Shown: piece after piece, positions 1 through 11,706 of the stretch
Numbering within the stretch: the first letter of the stretch is position 1
Layout of the letters: each line of letters begins with the position of its first letter
Assembly: GCA_030549205.1 (NCBI GenBank)
Contig: JAUKTV010000007.1
Coordinates: 1,178,001 to 1,242,000 of the forward strand
DNA length: 64,000 bases
Origin: Apiosordaria backusii
Taxonomy: Eukaryota; Ascomycota; Sordariomycetes; Sordariales; Lasiosphaeriaceae
Reading direction: 5' to 3'
The notes under the pieces: generated by a model
What the model was told of the DNA's origin: nothing
What the model saw: only the letters and a program-made list of their open reading frames with translations
Databases searched by the model: none
Translations under genes and position numbers: made by a program

Positions 1-3000
1 ATATCCTGTAAAGGAGAACACCAGCGTGTGCGCGTAGAATGCTGAGGGGCCACCGGGGTGCCAGGGGGAACACCACCATGACGGAATGCCATGCCCGCAA
101 TTTGTGCGCGCCTTGGGGGCGCGATCTGCTGTTCAAATGAGAGTTCGCAGCGCACGGATTGCCGACCTGTACCTGCCTCTACGTATGGGGCAAGCAATGA
201 GATTGCTGGGCGAACTCCTGCCGCACATATGCGCGTGAATTGGGATGACGAGATTTGTGTGCTCAAGCCGATGGGAGATGTTCGTGCTGTGTAACCTGCT
301 TCCAGTCGGCTGAGACATCATCTGCAGCTTCTATTGGCCGATTTTTGTGATTCGCTCCTGCGTGCTCCGGAGCTCTGGTGGAAGTATCCTGGACCGAGAG
401 GGGTGGGGGAGTTCAACCAGTCCCGTCAGCAATCCGACCTTGATTTGTTCTGAGCTTCCAAGTTGCTGATGTTCTTTCGTTGCAACTCCCCTCTCTTCGG
501 CCTCCGCTTTCCGCAGAGACCTGAGACGGCCGCCGACGTCCAGGTCTGATGCCCCGGAGAGAGGCCGGACGGTCCCCCGTCGCCGTGCTTCGGAAATTTT
601 GTGATGGCGGGGAGATCAGATAAAAGCGGTAAGGCTAATGCTAGCGTACACTACACGTTATGTAGGGGACAGCTGCTCGGCACGCTCACGGCGGCTCCAA
701 TACGGAATATTGTGGCATGGAATGACCCTTTCTCTGATTGTGGGTGGGAGCTGCTTCTCATTTAGCAACCACCCACCCAAACGGCTCGCTTCCCGAGTTG
801 ATCGCGCCGGGCCTAACGCATTGCCTGGCCGAATTGGGAGGGGCATGATGTGTAACTGAAAGACCGGATGAAATGTGATCGACACCGGGACGTTGGAAAG
901 ATCAGACGACTCGGTTAAGCCAAGGTTGGCGAAGAGAGGTGCACCGGTAAATCTTCGAGCAACCCCCGCCCACCCCGTCGGGAATCGGGATCCGCACGAT
1001 AGCGGCCTCGCTGCCAGGATGCGGAGGTGGGTACAGCGAAAGGTGCAACCGCCTAGCACTGCAACGCAAACGGTCACTAATGTGGCAGACGGTAAAAAGG
1101 TGCAAAGTCTGAGACTTTTTGCTGATGAAAAACAGCAGAGGGCGAGACGAAGAGGGAAAGCGGAGATAAGCGTACCTATAGCATCGTCGATAAAGCTCAT
1201 GATCGCCAGCCACCCAAGACAGGGCTCCAGACTTGACACAGCATGAACTCGGAAGATCCTGGGCAATGCTGTTGACGAAGGAGATTAGATCAGTCTGTAC
1301 AAGATGGGTACACCTGGAGATGTCGTCACAGCGGGCGGCAACAGCTGCATATCCGCACACCCCATTTTCTTCCAAAGCTGAAGAAAAGAAGCGCTGACAC
1401 ATTCGAAGCACGGCCACCTCATGTAGGGTTTCAGAAGGGTGCATGTCCTGGAGGTCAGCCTTGCGCATATCACTGTCAAAATTGGCCCTGATAAAATACC
1501 TCAAGACGTTCCATATCTGCCCTGGGGTAAGTAAGGTAAGGACGAAAGACGCTGTCAAAGCTGCGCGCCAAGACTCGAGAGGGGACCTGGACATAACGAT
1601 AACGTATCTTCCAGGTTGTGTGCTCGCTCGCCTCAGGTGTCATGGTATTTTGGTTGTATTGGTACCTTAATTACATTGATATTATACCACGGTGCCTTTT
1701 ACCAGTGCAGTGCTGTACGGATTTTTTGGTAGCGGCTGCTCCCCCATGCTCTGGTGCTCGGGTCCCTGTCAGGGGGACTTGTGCTTGCCGGCATACCCCT
1801 CCCAGAACTCATGTTGGTGGTTCCTTCCATTCTGGGACCGAAAATGTCAAATTCGAGCGTGAACCGTGACCCAGCTGTCGATAACCGGGGCAGGAACGAC
1901 CGTCCTACCGGTGACGGGATACTTGGAAGGAGGCAATCTTCGGTTGGGTTCCAGGTTGCGTGTCATGAAGTTCCCGCATCTTCTATCACCTAATTATCAT
2001 CATCCCCGGACTATCTTTCCCCGGATCTGCTCCCAGCGAGACAAGAAAATCCTCACTCACGTCTGGACCGTCTGGGCCCTCCTCATCTCGCGCCGGCGGA
2101 TCAAGATCATCGAGGCTCGACCCCACCCCCGTCATCTCGGCGGCTCTCGGAAGATAGCTTGTGGGCCCTTGTTGCGCATCCGTTCTGATTTTCCGGGGCA
2201 GCTCTTGATACAGGACACGGACGTGTTGGTGATGAACGTGCGGAGCAGCCTCTCTCGACAACCAGTTCAAGTTCAAGGACTGTGCTGTCACTAGAGAAGA
2301 CGATACAGCGGAGCGGCCCTGGGCCAATCGACGTCTCCCCTCGCCGACCCATCTGCATGGTGCGTTACTGGGTGCGTTGCCCAGCGTTCGGTTCCAACTG
2401 TCTGCAACGGCACTGGTGGACTGCTACCCAGTCTAGCTGTCGGTCATATTAACCGTAGGAAGAAGTAGCAGGGAGGCACCCAGGACGGCCAAAAAGGACT
2501 TAGCCATCCACTCCCACCACAGCGACTGGCTCATCCTGGATTTTGAACCCTCCCCCCCCTCCTCTGTCTGTGCCCTGTAAGAGCTCTGAGATGACCGGGG
2601 GGTTTGCTGGCATTGTGGTCTACCCTTCGATTTGCAGCCATCCTTGGCCGTCCACCTACCAGGGTGCCCTGCCTATGACTATCCCTGCTCCATCTGGCCC
2701 CATCTCAAATGCGCCGTTGCCTTTAAGTCGCACAAAAAGCACCGGCTTCCACTGACACCAAATCTTTCTTTGAACAGACCGACTCTCACTAGCCGCCCAG
2801 CCTGAGAGCAGTATCACCGAGCATCGATATATACGGAACGACGACCACCTGGCAGCTCTCCAGCACCTTGGGCACCAATCCATACGCGCACCTTCTTACA
2901 CCTCCAAGTCCCAGACGACGGACAGGGTGACGATACACGTCTGCAGCTCTCCGATAGCTTCCATCCAATCTTCGGCCACCCGGCGCAGAGCACTAACACG

Positions 3001-3546
3001 GTTGTGCGCGGTGTGCTGTGGTACTCGATCCGCCAGGACTCCCCATACCGGGAATCACCATCTGCGTCATCGCTTGTCTGACAACCAGGCCTCCTTTTTT
3101 GTGCGTCTGCAGCCGGCTCTTCCCCCAGTAAACAAGCGGCCGGTCCAGTTCGGCCGGATCTTGCTGTCGTCCATCCTCAAAAGGGGACCACTGTCTTGGA
3201 CGAAGAAGAGGCGCCAAAGGCCTGCCTCCGAAGCACTCGCCATCTCGCCCCCACGTCAAACTTTGCAGCTTTTTCGAAAACAGCACAAATCTCTTTCGGT
3301 GACTCTCTAGAAGATTCCGGGCCTTCAAGAATACCGGGCAGTGAAACTTTGAACTTGGCTGCATCGGGTAATGTCGATCCCCGTCTCTGGATCTGGGGTA
3401 CGGTCTGGAAGTTTGTCTCCCCCGGCGGAGACTTCCGTGAGACCAACGTGTTAACTGAGCTTACACCGACGCCGTCCACAACGAAGCCTTCGAAATCGAG
3501 TTAGACGGTCCCCTTCCGGGCTCTTGGCTACGCCAAAGCCTCCTCC
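1..3546. other. Non-coding 5' flank of the Zn2Cys6 regulator
   Basis: Only short overlapping open frames occur here. The longest, on the minus strand at 902-1594 and 658-1266, lack recognisable motifs or plausible splice partners. The stretch nearest the regulator (about 2540-3546) is pyrimidine-rich and may contain promoter and spliced 5' UTR, but I cannot place a transcription start. No tRNA, 5S rRNA or mobile element was recognised. Confidence 0.5.
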
Positions 3547-6155
3547 ATGCAGCGCAGCCATCCAGGTGACGATTCCTGGACACCTCTCGGCCAACGCCGA
3601 GGGATATCAGACCTGGCGCGATCCGCCTTAAGTCTCGACTTGCACTGGGTCAGGGCAGACACTGAAAGTGCTGCTCGTCAGAGGAGCTATCCCTCTCCCC
3701 CCATGTCAGGGTCTCCATCGATCCCCCCCAAACTCAGCCAGGAGGCAGCCGAACGGGCCCAGGGAAGCTATCAGCCCATCACGCAGGATGTTTACCGTGG
3801 GATCCCGACAACACAAAGTCACGAAAGGACGCAAGCGGGAAGCGTAACAGGACCTTCGCGACAGTTCCTCGCTGATCCACCAGAACGCGCCACATATTCT
3901 TTCCCTCAGCACTCTGAGAGGCCGGCTCCCCAATCTCTACCTTACACCCACCTGCCTGTTCAAATCGGTGGCCAGCCAGGACCAGCATATCTTCCCATTC
4001 CAGGCACGGGAAGTACAGTTGGGCCATCTGGACAGCTTGCAGCTTCACAAACCTATCCTCCAGCACTTCACTCACAGGTGCAAGAGCCGCTTCAACACAG
4101 CTCACCGAAAGCAAGAAAGACCAAGGGACATGTGGCATCCGCCTGTGTACCATGCAAAAAAGCCCACCTTCGGTTGGTTACCCTGCCAAAGCCTATTAGC
4201 ACTGCTTGAAGGACGCGAGACTGACAGATTGCAGATGTGACCGTAGGTACCAGAGCCCTTTTCGCCCCGATTGATCACAAAAACAAGACAGAAATGGAAC
4301 CCGGAGTGCGAGCAGGCATCGCCAACTCTGCGGCACCGCGAATGCGATCTTTGGTTTTGATTGACATGATATTGTCAACAATTCCGGGATTCTTTTAGGC
4401 GCGGCATTGACTAGCGCCTAGCACAAGTGTGACGCGGGACACCTCCATGAGCAATTTCTGTTTCTGGCCCGATTTACTCAAGATGAGACGACCCACTGGG
4501 CCAGTGACAAAATGGACTGGGGACTGTTGGGCCACGCGGCTGCAGGAACGGGTGGAGGTGGTTCCCAAGCGGGTTCCATGCTGTTCCAGGTCCGGGTAGG
4601 AGAATGCAGATAATACAGCATGCTTATGCGTGGAAGGGCTTGCCGACAGTTGGCTCGCTACTGCAGTGCGGATGCTTAGTCCTGCGGCAAAACCGGGCCG
4701 CTGTCCTCAAGGTGTGGTGGGATTCCCGCAAAGACACGGCCCGGACGCCTCTGTTTGCCCCTATCTTTTTAGCCATTATGGCGCGGTGTTGGGAGTGCGC
4801 TTTGGCGATAGAGATCCTAACTGCCTGTTCTTTCTGTTCATGAAGAGCTTTGGAGGCTGTGATGAGAATGTTTGCTGATTTTTTTCACAGCGGAACGCCC
4901 TTGTAGCCGATGTGTATCTCAAAACAAGGCCGATCAATGCGTCGACGTCCAGCACAAGAAGCGTGGGCGGCCCCGGCTTCGAGACGACACGCAGACGAGA
5001 TATGAAAGCGGGGGAAGGCTGGGAAGTGCTGCAGAGGCCATGAGACGGCCGTTGACATCCGTGTATGGCTCGGGTTCCTCGACGGGTATGGTTCAAAGTG
5101 ACAGTCTCCGACGCACTCAGTCGTATCGCGTGCTGAAATCTCAGCCAGCCGAATCAATCGCACCGAGATTCCTCGAACGAGGTTTGGCAGCTGATGCAAA
5201 CGTCTTTCCAGCTTCCCTATCGATATCAACAGCGAGGGTTCCCGAAGAACCAGTGGCGTACTTGAGGGTTGTTGGGCTGGAGTTTCTGAAGGCGTCTGGA
5301 ACGTTTTACAACGCCATAGGAAGGCCATCAAGAACAGGTTTCAAGCTCTTGGAGGATGTACTTGCGCCTGGTGACCGCAACAAGGCTGAGAGAATCGACC
5401 GACAGACGAAGGAAGAGCAGAGAAACAGAGAGTTTGGACAGCTGCCGGCCATGACGACCGTCGACGAGCAGGCAAAATTTGCTCAGAGACTCGGGTTCGG
5501 CGCGGATGATATTTCAAGGTATCAGACGGACTGGAGAGTGGAGCATCTCACCTTTGAGGGAGAGGATGGGCAACATCGACCATTCTCAACTCGTTTCGGC
5601 CTGGTGAAGGAAGATTCAGTTTGGTTTGTCGTACTAATGCTTCAGATCCCGCCACCTAGACCATATCAGTATCCGACACCCTCACCGAACCCCAGGGATA
5701 ACACGTACCCTTATCAACCAACGCCTCTGTCGTTTTCCCAGCCCACACCCATGTCAGCGACGTTCGATCCGAGACAGTCGAGGCTAGGAGAACCTTCGCC
5801 CTACGGGGCGAGACAGCCGATGGCGATTGGAGCCCCGCCACCGTCCATAATGGCGGGAAGGAGCCCCAGTCTTCCCTCAGGTTACGCGCCATCTCCAAGC
5901 AGACCAGGCTACCCAGAACCGCCTTCCTCGTACCAGGTGCCCAGAAGCGAGATACATCCAGCAAGTCGACCGCCTCAGATACAGGGATACCAACTTCCGC
6001 CATTGGTCCTTGGACCTTCCGCAGGCCCTTCCCAACCACAGCCACAGGAGAGGGTTCCATCTCGCCAATCTCGAGGAGAACGACCACGGGTTGACATTGG
6101 TGGTCTGCTCGATCATCCGGGGCCTCCAAGGGATCCTCCACAACCACAACAATGA
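3547..6155 (+). CDS. Zn2Cys6 transcription factor with PAS-like central region
   Basis: Nuclear DNA-binding regulator, 632 aa. Proposed exons are 3547-4172, 4235-4242 (an 8-nt micro-exon) and 4891-6155. Splicing assembles a complete binuclear zinc cluster with C200, C203, C210, C216, C219 and C228 (spacing 2-6-5-2-8). A basic KKRGRPRLRDD segment with an AT-hook-like GRPR core follows. The middle part, roughly residues 300-450, resembles the PAS-like region of a conserved fungal family with this same zinc cluster. The C-terminus is Pro/Gln/Ser-rich and disordered. The third cysteine comes only from the micro-exon; without it the cluster is broken. The second intron (4243-4890) is 648 nt, long for this genome. 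The start is uncertain: codon 3547 is the first ATG of the open frame, but a GT-AG pair near 3565-3683 could remove part of the N-terminus. Target genes cannot be inferred. Confidence 0.8.
4235..4242 (+). other. 8-nt micro-exon of the Zn2Cys6 regulator
   Basis: The octamer is flanked by an acceptor ending GCAG, with a CTGAC branch site about 10 nt upstream, and by a GTAGGT donor. It completes an Arg codon, supplies Cys210 and Asp211, and starts a Pro codon finished by the next exon. Phase fits both neighbours exactly (2 in, 1 out). I see no other way to obtain the third zinc cysteine from the flanking sequence. Confidence 0.75.
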
Positions 6156-9100
6156 TACCCTATCCAGGATGAATGAGGCAAACTTGAGGCCAGCTATATG
6201 GCATTGCGTTGGTTCGATATTGTTGCAGGATATTAAAAGCATATTGCCGATGATTTTTGGATAGCTCCAGTTGATGCAGGCTTCGATGGGCAGGAATTTT
6301 CTTCGAGTTGGTTACACTTTCGAGTGGCGTTGCATAGATGATACCAGTGTACAATTGGCAGAGGTTGTTAGCCGACGGTGCATTTTCGGGCGTTGGAATG
6401 TCCTCGTGGAGGATGTTTGGGGCATTTGCCATTGTGGGGCACTTTTCTTCTCTTGACATTTTGTTGTTTTCTGCCCCTCTTCGACTTCTTTTTTGACTTC
6501 TTCTTCGATTTCTTCTACTTCTTCTTCTTCTTTAGACACCGCCGCGACGGGCTTCGTGTTGGCTAGGGGGCGCCTGGCGTTTTGTATGGGGTCTTAATCC
6601 CTTGTAAAGACAGAAGGGTTGCTGTGTTGTTCTCGTTTTTGTTTATGGTTTTCTTGTATGAAGTACAGTGGGAAAAGAGGAACGCAGTGATTGGTATGTG
6701 AGTTGGGAAACTGGAAGGGCAAGGCAATGCCGGAGAATTGACTGTCAGTTTCTCGTCGGCTGCTTTTTCTTGGAATCGTTGTTTCTGATGATGCCTGTTG
6801 CGTGTGTGGCGCTTGTTGTTGTTGTTATGGTCCAGATGGGAGAATTTTAGCAGGAAGCGGACGAGAAAAGAAAGAAACAAATGAGAGGGTGCGGGAGCTT
6901 CGCCTATGTTGGGTCGACAACACGCATACATAATCCCCGTCTCCTTTCCCCTCTTGTATGCTGATATGCGGCCCATCCATCAGGCCCACCACCACCACAA
7001 CGCATTCCTACGCAGATCCGAGGGGCCGCCGGACGGCCCAGGCCCTGCATGGGGATCTCGTTGAGAAATGAAAGGGCGAGTAGTTGCACTTACCAATAAG
7101 AAAAGACAGTAAATTCAAGTGTGGGAGACGAGATCGAGTGGTGGTGGTCTGATGAGCGAGACGAGGCACTCGATGAGATGGTTGTGTGGGGCCCGTGGCA
7201 CAACACTTTGTTAGACGACGTTGATTTAAGCTTTGGTTTTTAGTCTCGACCGTTTTCGAGCCCCCCCCCCCTTCCTTTGCCCAACCGGTCTCCCCGTCTC
7301 ACCCGCCCGCCGCGCGCACACTATCTCCGGGCCGTTGCGTAGAGGAATGAACGGGGTCTGCCGAATCGGGACGTGCCCGATGTCATCGAGGATCGGGGGA
7401 ATATGTTCGCACACCCAGTTGCGAGGGTGAGGAGGAGAAAGAATAAGTTCCCACAAGTCAACTCAATCGACAATCATTTGAGATTGAGAGCTAGTGGGCC
7501 ACATGCTGGTCGTGTGCTGGGTCGGCGGGTGAAAGGGAAACGCCACATCGGCCCCTCGGTTCGAGGAGGTAAGGTCCCTTCGATCGATCACAGGTTGGGC
7601 CAAAAAGGGCCCTTCAGGTCGTACCCGAAATATACGGGATAGATTGTGCTGACTCTCCAATTCCCGAATGCTGCCGGTGTGTCGGCACTTCTTTCGCATC
7701 CCATGGCTAGCAGCTACCTTCAGCACTGTTGCGCCCAGTCGTGTCTGGTTTCTGTACATTTAGATGATGTCCAAGAGATCGCTAATCGAACCGCGGGCCT
7801 TGAAAGCAAGAGAGAGAGAGAGAGGGAGAGTCGGGGTAACCGGGTGATTATGTAGCGGATAACTACCTAATATCGATAGGGTTGGGGGGAAGAATTCCAA
7901 ATAGGATGATCGATCGGCTGGCTGAATCATCGGGTGTTGCTGTAAATGTGTACGTATTTGTAATTCCTTGTCTGTCTGTCGGTCTGTCGGTCGGGGTGTT
8001 CGTCGGGTTCGAGCATGAGAGGGAGCGGTTCAGTCGGTCGGTCGGTGTAAGGTGAATCATTTTTTCCCCATCCCGTGTTGATGATGATGATGAGGAGGAG
8101 AAGGCTTGTTTGTGAGACACCTGTCGATTCTCCATCTGATCGCCATCTCTCATCCACAACCGGAAGAAGCAAACAACACTGGTAAAAAAAAAAAACTAAA
8201 CAAAACGGAAAACAAAAGGAAATCTGAACAAACAAGTGGAAGGGGCATAAACACTTATTGAAAAACCAAAATTACCACAGGCTACCAACAAAAATACCTA
8301 ATTTTTTTTTAAACCCATTATCAAATCTTCTTTTTTTTTTGATATGCTATAACCGTTCTATAACAGCGAGAGCATGGATGAAGCATTGGATAGCATGGAT
8401 TATTTCATGCCTGGTTTGGTAGTTCCACGCGCACGATACGACACGAGTGTTATAAGGCTATGCCCATTCTGGGACAACACCTCGCCCTCGATGGAACAGG
8501 ACTTGCCCGAAATAATAAAATGGTTGCAGTGGACCGCTTGGGAGGATTTATTTTGGATACAGTTTCCAGGTTTGGATCGGGATGATGGGCATGGATTCTT
8601 TTTTTTGTTTTCGGTTGGCATGGCACGCTGGTGAGCCAGTCGAGGGTGGTTTCCGGCCTTGTACACTACACTATGAACTGGGATTGGGGGATGATTGGCG
8701 CGCATGTGAAATGGGCTTCTTGTTTTTTCCAACTTCCAAGTGTCGTCTTCATATATTATTAGAAAAAAAAAAATGCACCAGACACGCAATGTTCCATTTT
8801 CCTTGACAACAGGATTAATATATTGTACACTATTCTTGAGCTGCAAGTGACTGTCAAAAGAACGTTGCGATCGATCGGAGAATTGTCAATTTACCGACGC
8901 GCTGGCGCGCCACAAAAATCGATCGAGTGAGTGAGTGGCCGGTCGGCGGTAGGGCCGTTTACGCTACCCAACCTCTGCAGCAGAACCATTCGGAGATTTT
9001 TAACTTGCTCTCAATTGCTTTTTTTGTGGGAAGCAGCCAGGGGAGGGAAAAAAAAGGGCCGCTGCGCTGTGCTGTGCTGTGTGCAACGGCGGCAGGGTTG

Positions 9101-9490
9101 GCAGGGTCCAACGATTCCCATCCATTCAATCGAATCGATAGGAGGTATCGCTCTCGATTCCCAATCCAATGAAAAGAAAGCAGTCGGAGCACGACCAATG
9201 GACACCGCAGATCATCACGTAGATATCTGGTGGAATGGTCATTGTTGTTTACACTGGGAAATTTTTAGATTGAGAGAAAGGAATAAAAGTTGGAAATAGA
9301 TCTATACCAAAAGCTTCGTATGTGTTACGGTATATGAAAAACCCTGTCTATTTGTAAGAGGCTGATTCGTGTAAGAGATCTCGTGTGTAAATGCATCGCT
9401 GATTACATACAGGAAATCGCCAACCCCACGATATCCACATGTTGCCGTTCTTCGCTCCACTCAATATAAGATTTCACATCAACGAGAATG
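6156..9490. other. 3.3-kb intergenic region rich in simple repeats
   Basis: No credible coding region is visible. It holds a CTT-rich tract (about 6478-6538), an 11-C run (7261-7271), an AG dinucleotide tract (7809-7824), TCTG/TCGG tetranucleotide repeats (7968-7996 and 8032-8047), A runs at 8184-8195 and 8763-8773, and T runs at 8302-8310 and 8331-8340. Part may be 3' UTR of the upstream regulator. Confidence 0.5.
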
Positions 9491-10280
9491 TCACCTCCTT
9501 TCTCCCTCTTCAATGTCTCGTTGATCGTCACCCTCATCTGATTCCTCATCGCCCTGTTCCCTGCTGGCGGCAGGTATATCGCTTCTCTGTTGTGGCGGCA
9601 ATCTCCTCGATAACGACCGAATAGGCAACGTCCTCCTGTTCCCAATCACCACCGTCTGAGGATCTGGCTGAAATATCTGGGGCTGTTGTTGCCTGTCTTG
9701 AGCCAAAAGCCGATCAATATCATCGAAGTCCGCGACAGATATTGATGGAACCCCAGCGGGAGCAGATGAAATCGGAAACAATTCCACTGGTGCTTGGATG
9801 GATGGGGACATGAGCTCGAGTTCCTCGGTCATTCTGTCCCGTTTTGCATAGCGTTGTTCGTCCTCATCGATAGTTTCACTGTCGTATGGTCGTTTCTGGC
9901 CTGGTTGTGCCCCGCCCGTTGCTAAACCTATCAAGACATGTTCAGGGAGTATTGGATCCTCTCGGGACTGTCTGAGGATAAGGTCGATGGATAGCTGGGA
10001 TGATTGAGAGTTGGACTGGTTTGAGATTTGCTCCACAATTGGCTCAGGACCTGAAGTTCGTGAAGGGGAAGGTAGTCTTGATGGGGTTTGTGAGGGACCG
10101 GTAGCGCTTCTTCCCCTGCGAGATGTGAGGATGAGTAACACAATGAGAGTTGGGTAGAGAAGGTTGTTTTTACCTATTGCTGAGAGCATCTAGTTGGACT
10201 TGGACTGACGAGTTCGCGTCACTGCCATTGGGATCCGGACTCGAAAGCCGTGGAAAAGGTAGTCGCAACTCGTTTGTCAT
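9491..10280 (-). CDS. Hypothetical low-complexity protein
   Basis: Not recognised. The two-exon model (10280-10174 and 10115-9491) gives 243 aa. The donor is GTAAAA and the acceptor CGCAG, with phase 2 on both sides. The protein is polar and probably disordered. It has Ser/Pro-rich stretches near residues 40-70, a Gln-rich stretch near 180-190 and a very acidic Asp/Glu tail, and no transmembrane segment or signal peptide. An in-frame upstream ATG at 10373 would add 31 residues. The 3' end is also unsure. The overlapping frame on the same strand (9403-9645) ends in a more protein-like segment containing VKSYIEWSEERQHVDIVG, so a further intron could change the C-terminus. It is transcribed away from MLH1. 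Confidence 0.4.
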
Positions 10281-11706
10281 TATGACTTGAAGTGAGTCTG
10301 TGGGATGTGGTAGATAGGAGTCAAGATCGCAGGTGTGGGGGAATCTGCACACTAAATGCAGATCTGAAGACAATCGACTGCCGAGTGGCCGGGTTCTGCA
10401 TATTTATGAGGACAGAAGAGATAAGAGAAAGAGTACGTAGAAAGAGAAAACATGCAATGTAAAGAAACGAGACGGAGGGAAACCGGACCTCGCCCGAGAA
10501 GCTGTGAGGCCCGCCCAGGTTGTGAGCCCTCCAGGAAGCCTGGAAATGGCAGGGCTGCATCCATTTTTTTCATGGATGGATAAGCATTTGGTATGCAGCC
10601 AGTAGGCACGGTAGGGAATGTTGCAGACGGGTGTGTGATGCACGCAAGAGCGGGAGCGGCGCGCCGCCCAGTTGGGTGAATGCAGAAGTATCGCACAGTC
10701 ACACCCGCTGCTTCAACGGCCATCAAGAATGGTCCGCTGGTCACCACCCACCCTTTGTCGCCCGTCCACCCAGTGTCACCACATGCATATGGCCCGATGG
10801 CGCATTACAAGATGGCTTTCGACGCATCAAAAAAACTGGGTAGAGAAATGCTCTGCACTGGCACAGCACTGCGGCGGTCCTCAGCTCCAAGGCGAGGTCG
10901 GTCTTGATTTTCTCAATCTAGAAGTTTCGGGCCATGGTCGAGATGGGATAAAAGGGAAGCCTAGAAATCTTGGAGACCTCAAACGATTTGGAGGTGAATT
11001 CGAGCCCTCCAAATGGGCCCGGAAGGTCATTCTGTTTCCGCGAGGTCAAAGGAAGCGTGGCTAAGCATCGAGCTGACTTATCTGCGCCGTCTTCTAATAC
11101 CGATTGATCTCCAGTTGCAGTGGCTTAAGCGGCTCAAGTAGAGGGTGGCCGCCACAGTTATGGCCGTTAAAACACATCGACTGGGGTAAAGGCGGAATTC
11201 CGGGTCTGTTGTATGCTCCAAATGCGACGACCAAATTGAATTTGCTATGTTTGAAGAGCCGGGTGTGAAAAATACGAAAAGAATGTGAGGTGTGGCTGTG
11301 GTGTTTTGTTGGTTCAGGTTGAAGTTCGGTTCTGGTCTATCGAGGTTGGGTTCCCTCCACGCCAAGCCTTCCCGTCATCAGCATGCCAAGATCTTTAGTC
11401 CTAGAAGTGGGGTGACAGGCCCCTGAACCGAGCGGGCCGAAGGTGCACGGACAATCCGGGGCAAGCAGGGTCCACCCAACACCGGCAAAAGGAAGTCGCG
11501 CGACTTCCAACGGTGAATGCCTAGCAGAACTCGGTGAGAGCCTCCCATCGGCTTTTCTTGCCTTTTTTCCCTGACCAGCTAAAATATTGGGAAGATTGAG
11601 CACAGGTGGCGTTCCTTGGAAGCCTTGATGATACCTTGACGAGATCCTTCTGCTCTTTTCCCCGCATCTCGCTTTTTGAACGTGTCAAGCATCCAACGCC
11701 GCAGCT
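10281..11706. other. Divergent intergenic region upstream of MLH1
   Basis: About 1.4 kb between the hypothetical minus-strand gene and MLH1, presumably carrying both promoters. Open frames here (for example 10672-11064 plus) have no recognisable motifs. Nothing else supported. Confidence 0.5.

Noticed and set aside
658..1594. Minus-strand frames of 202 and 230 codons at the left end
   Set aside because: They overlap in different frames, lack domains and have no supporting splice structure.
7968..8047. Possible CRISPR-like or other array in the TCTG/TCGG region
   Set aside because: It is a simple tetranucleotide repeat without spacers, in a eukaryotic genome.
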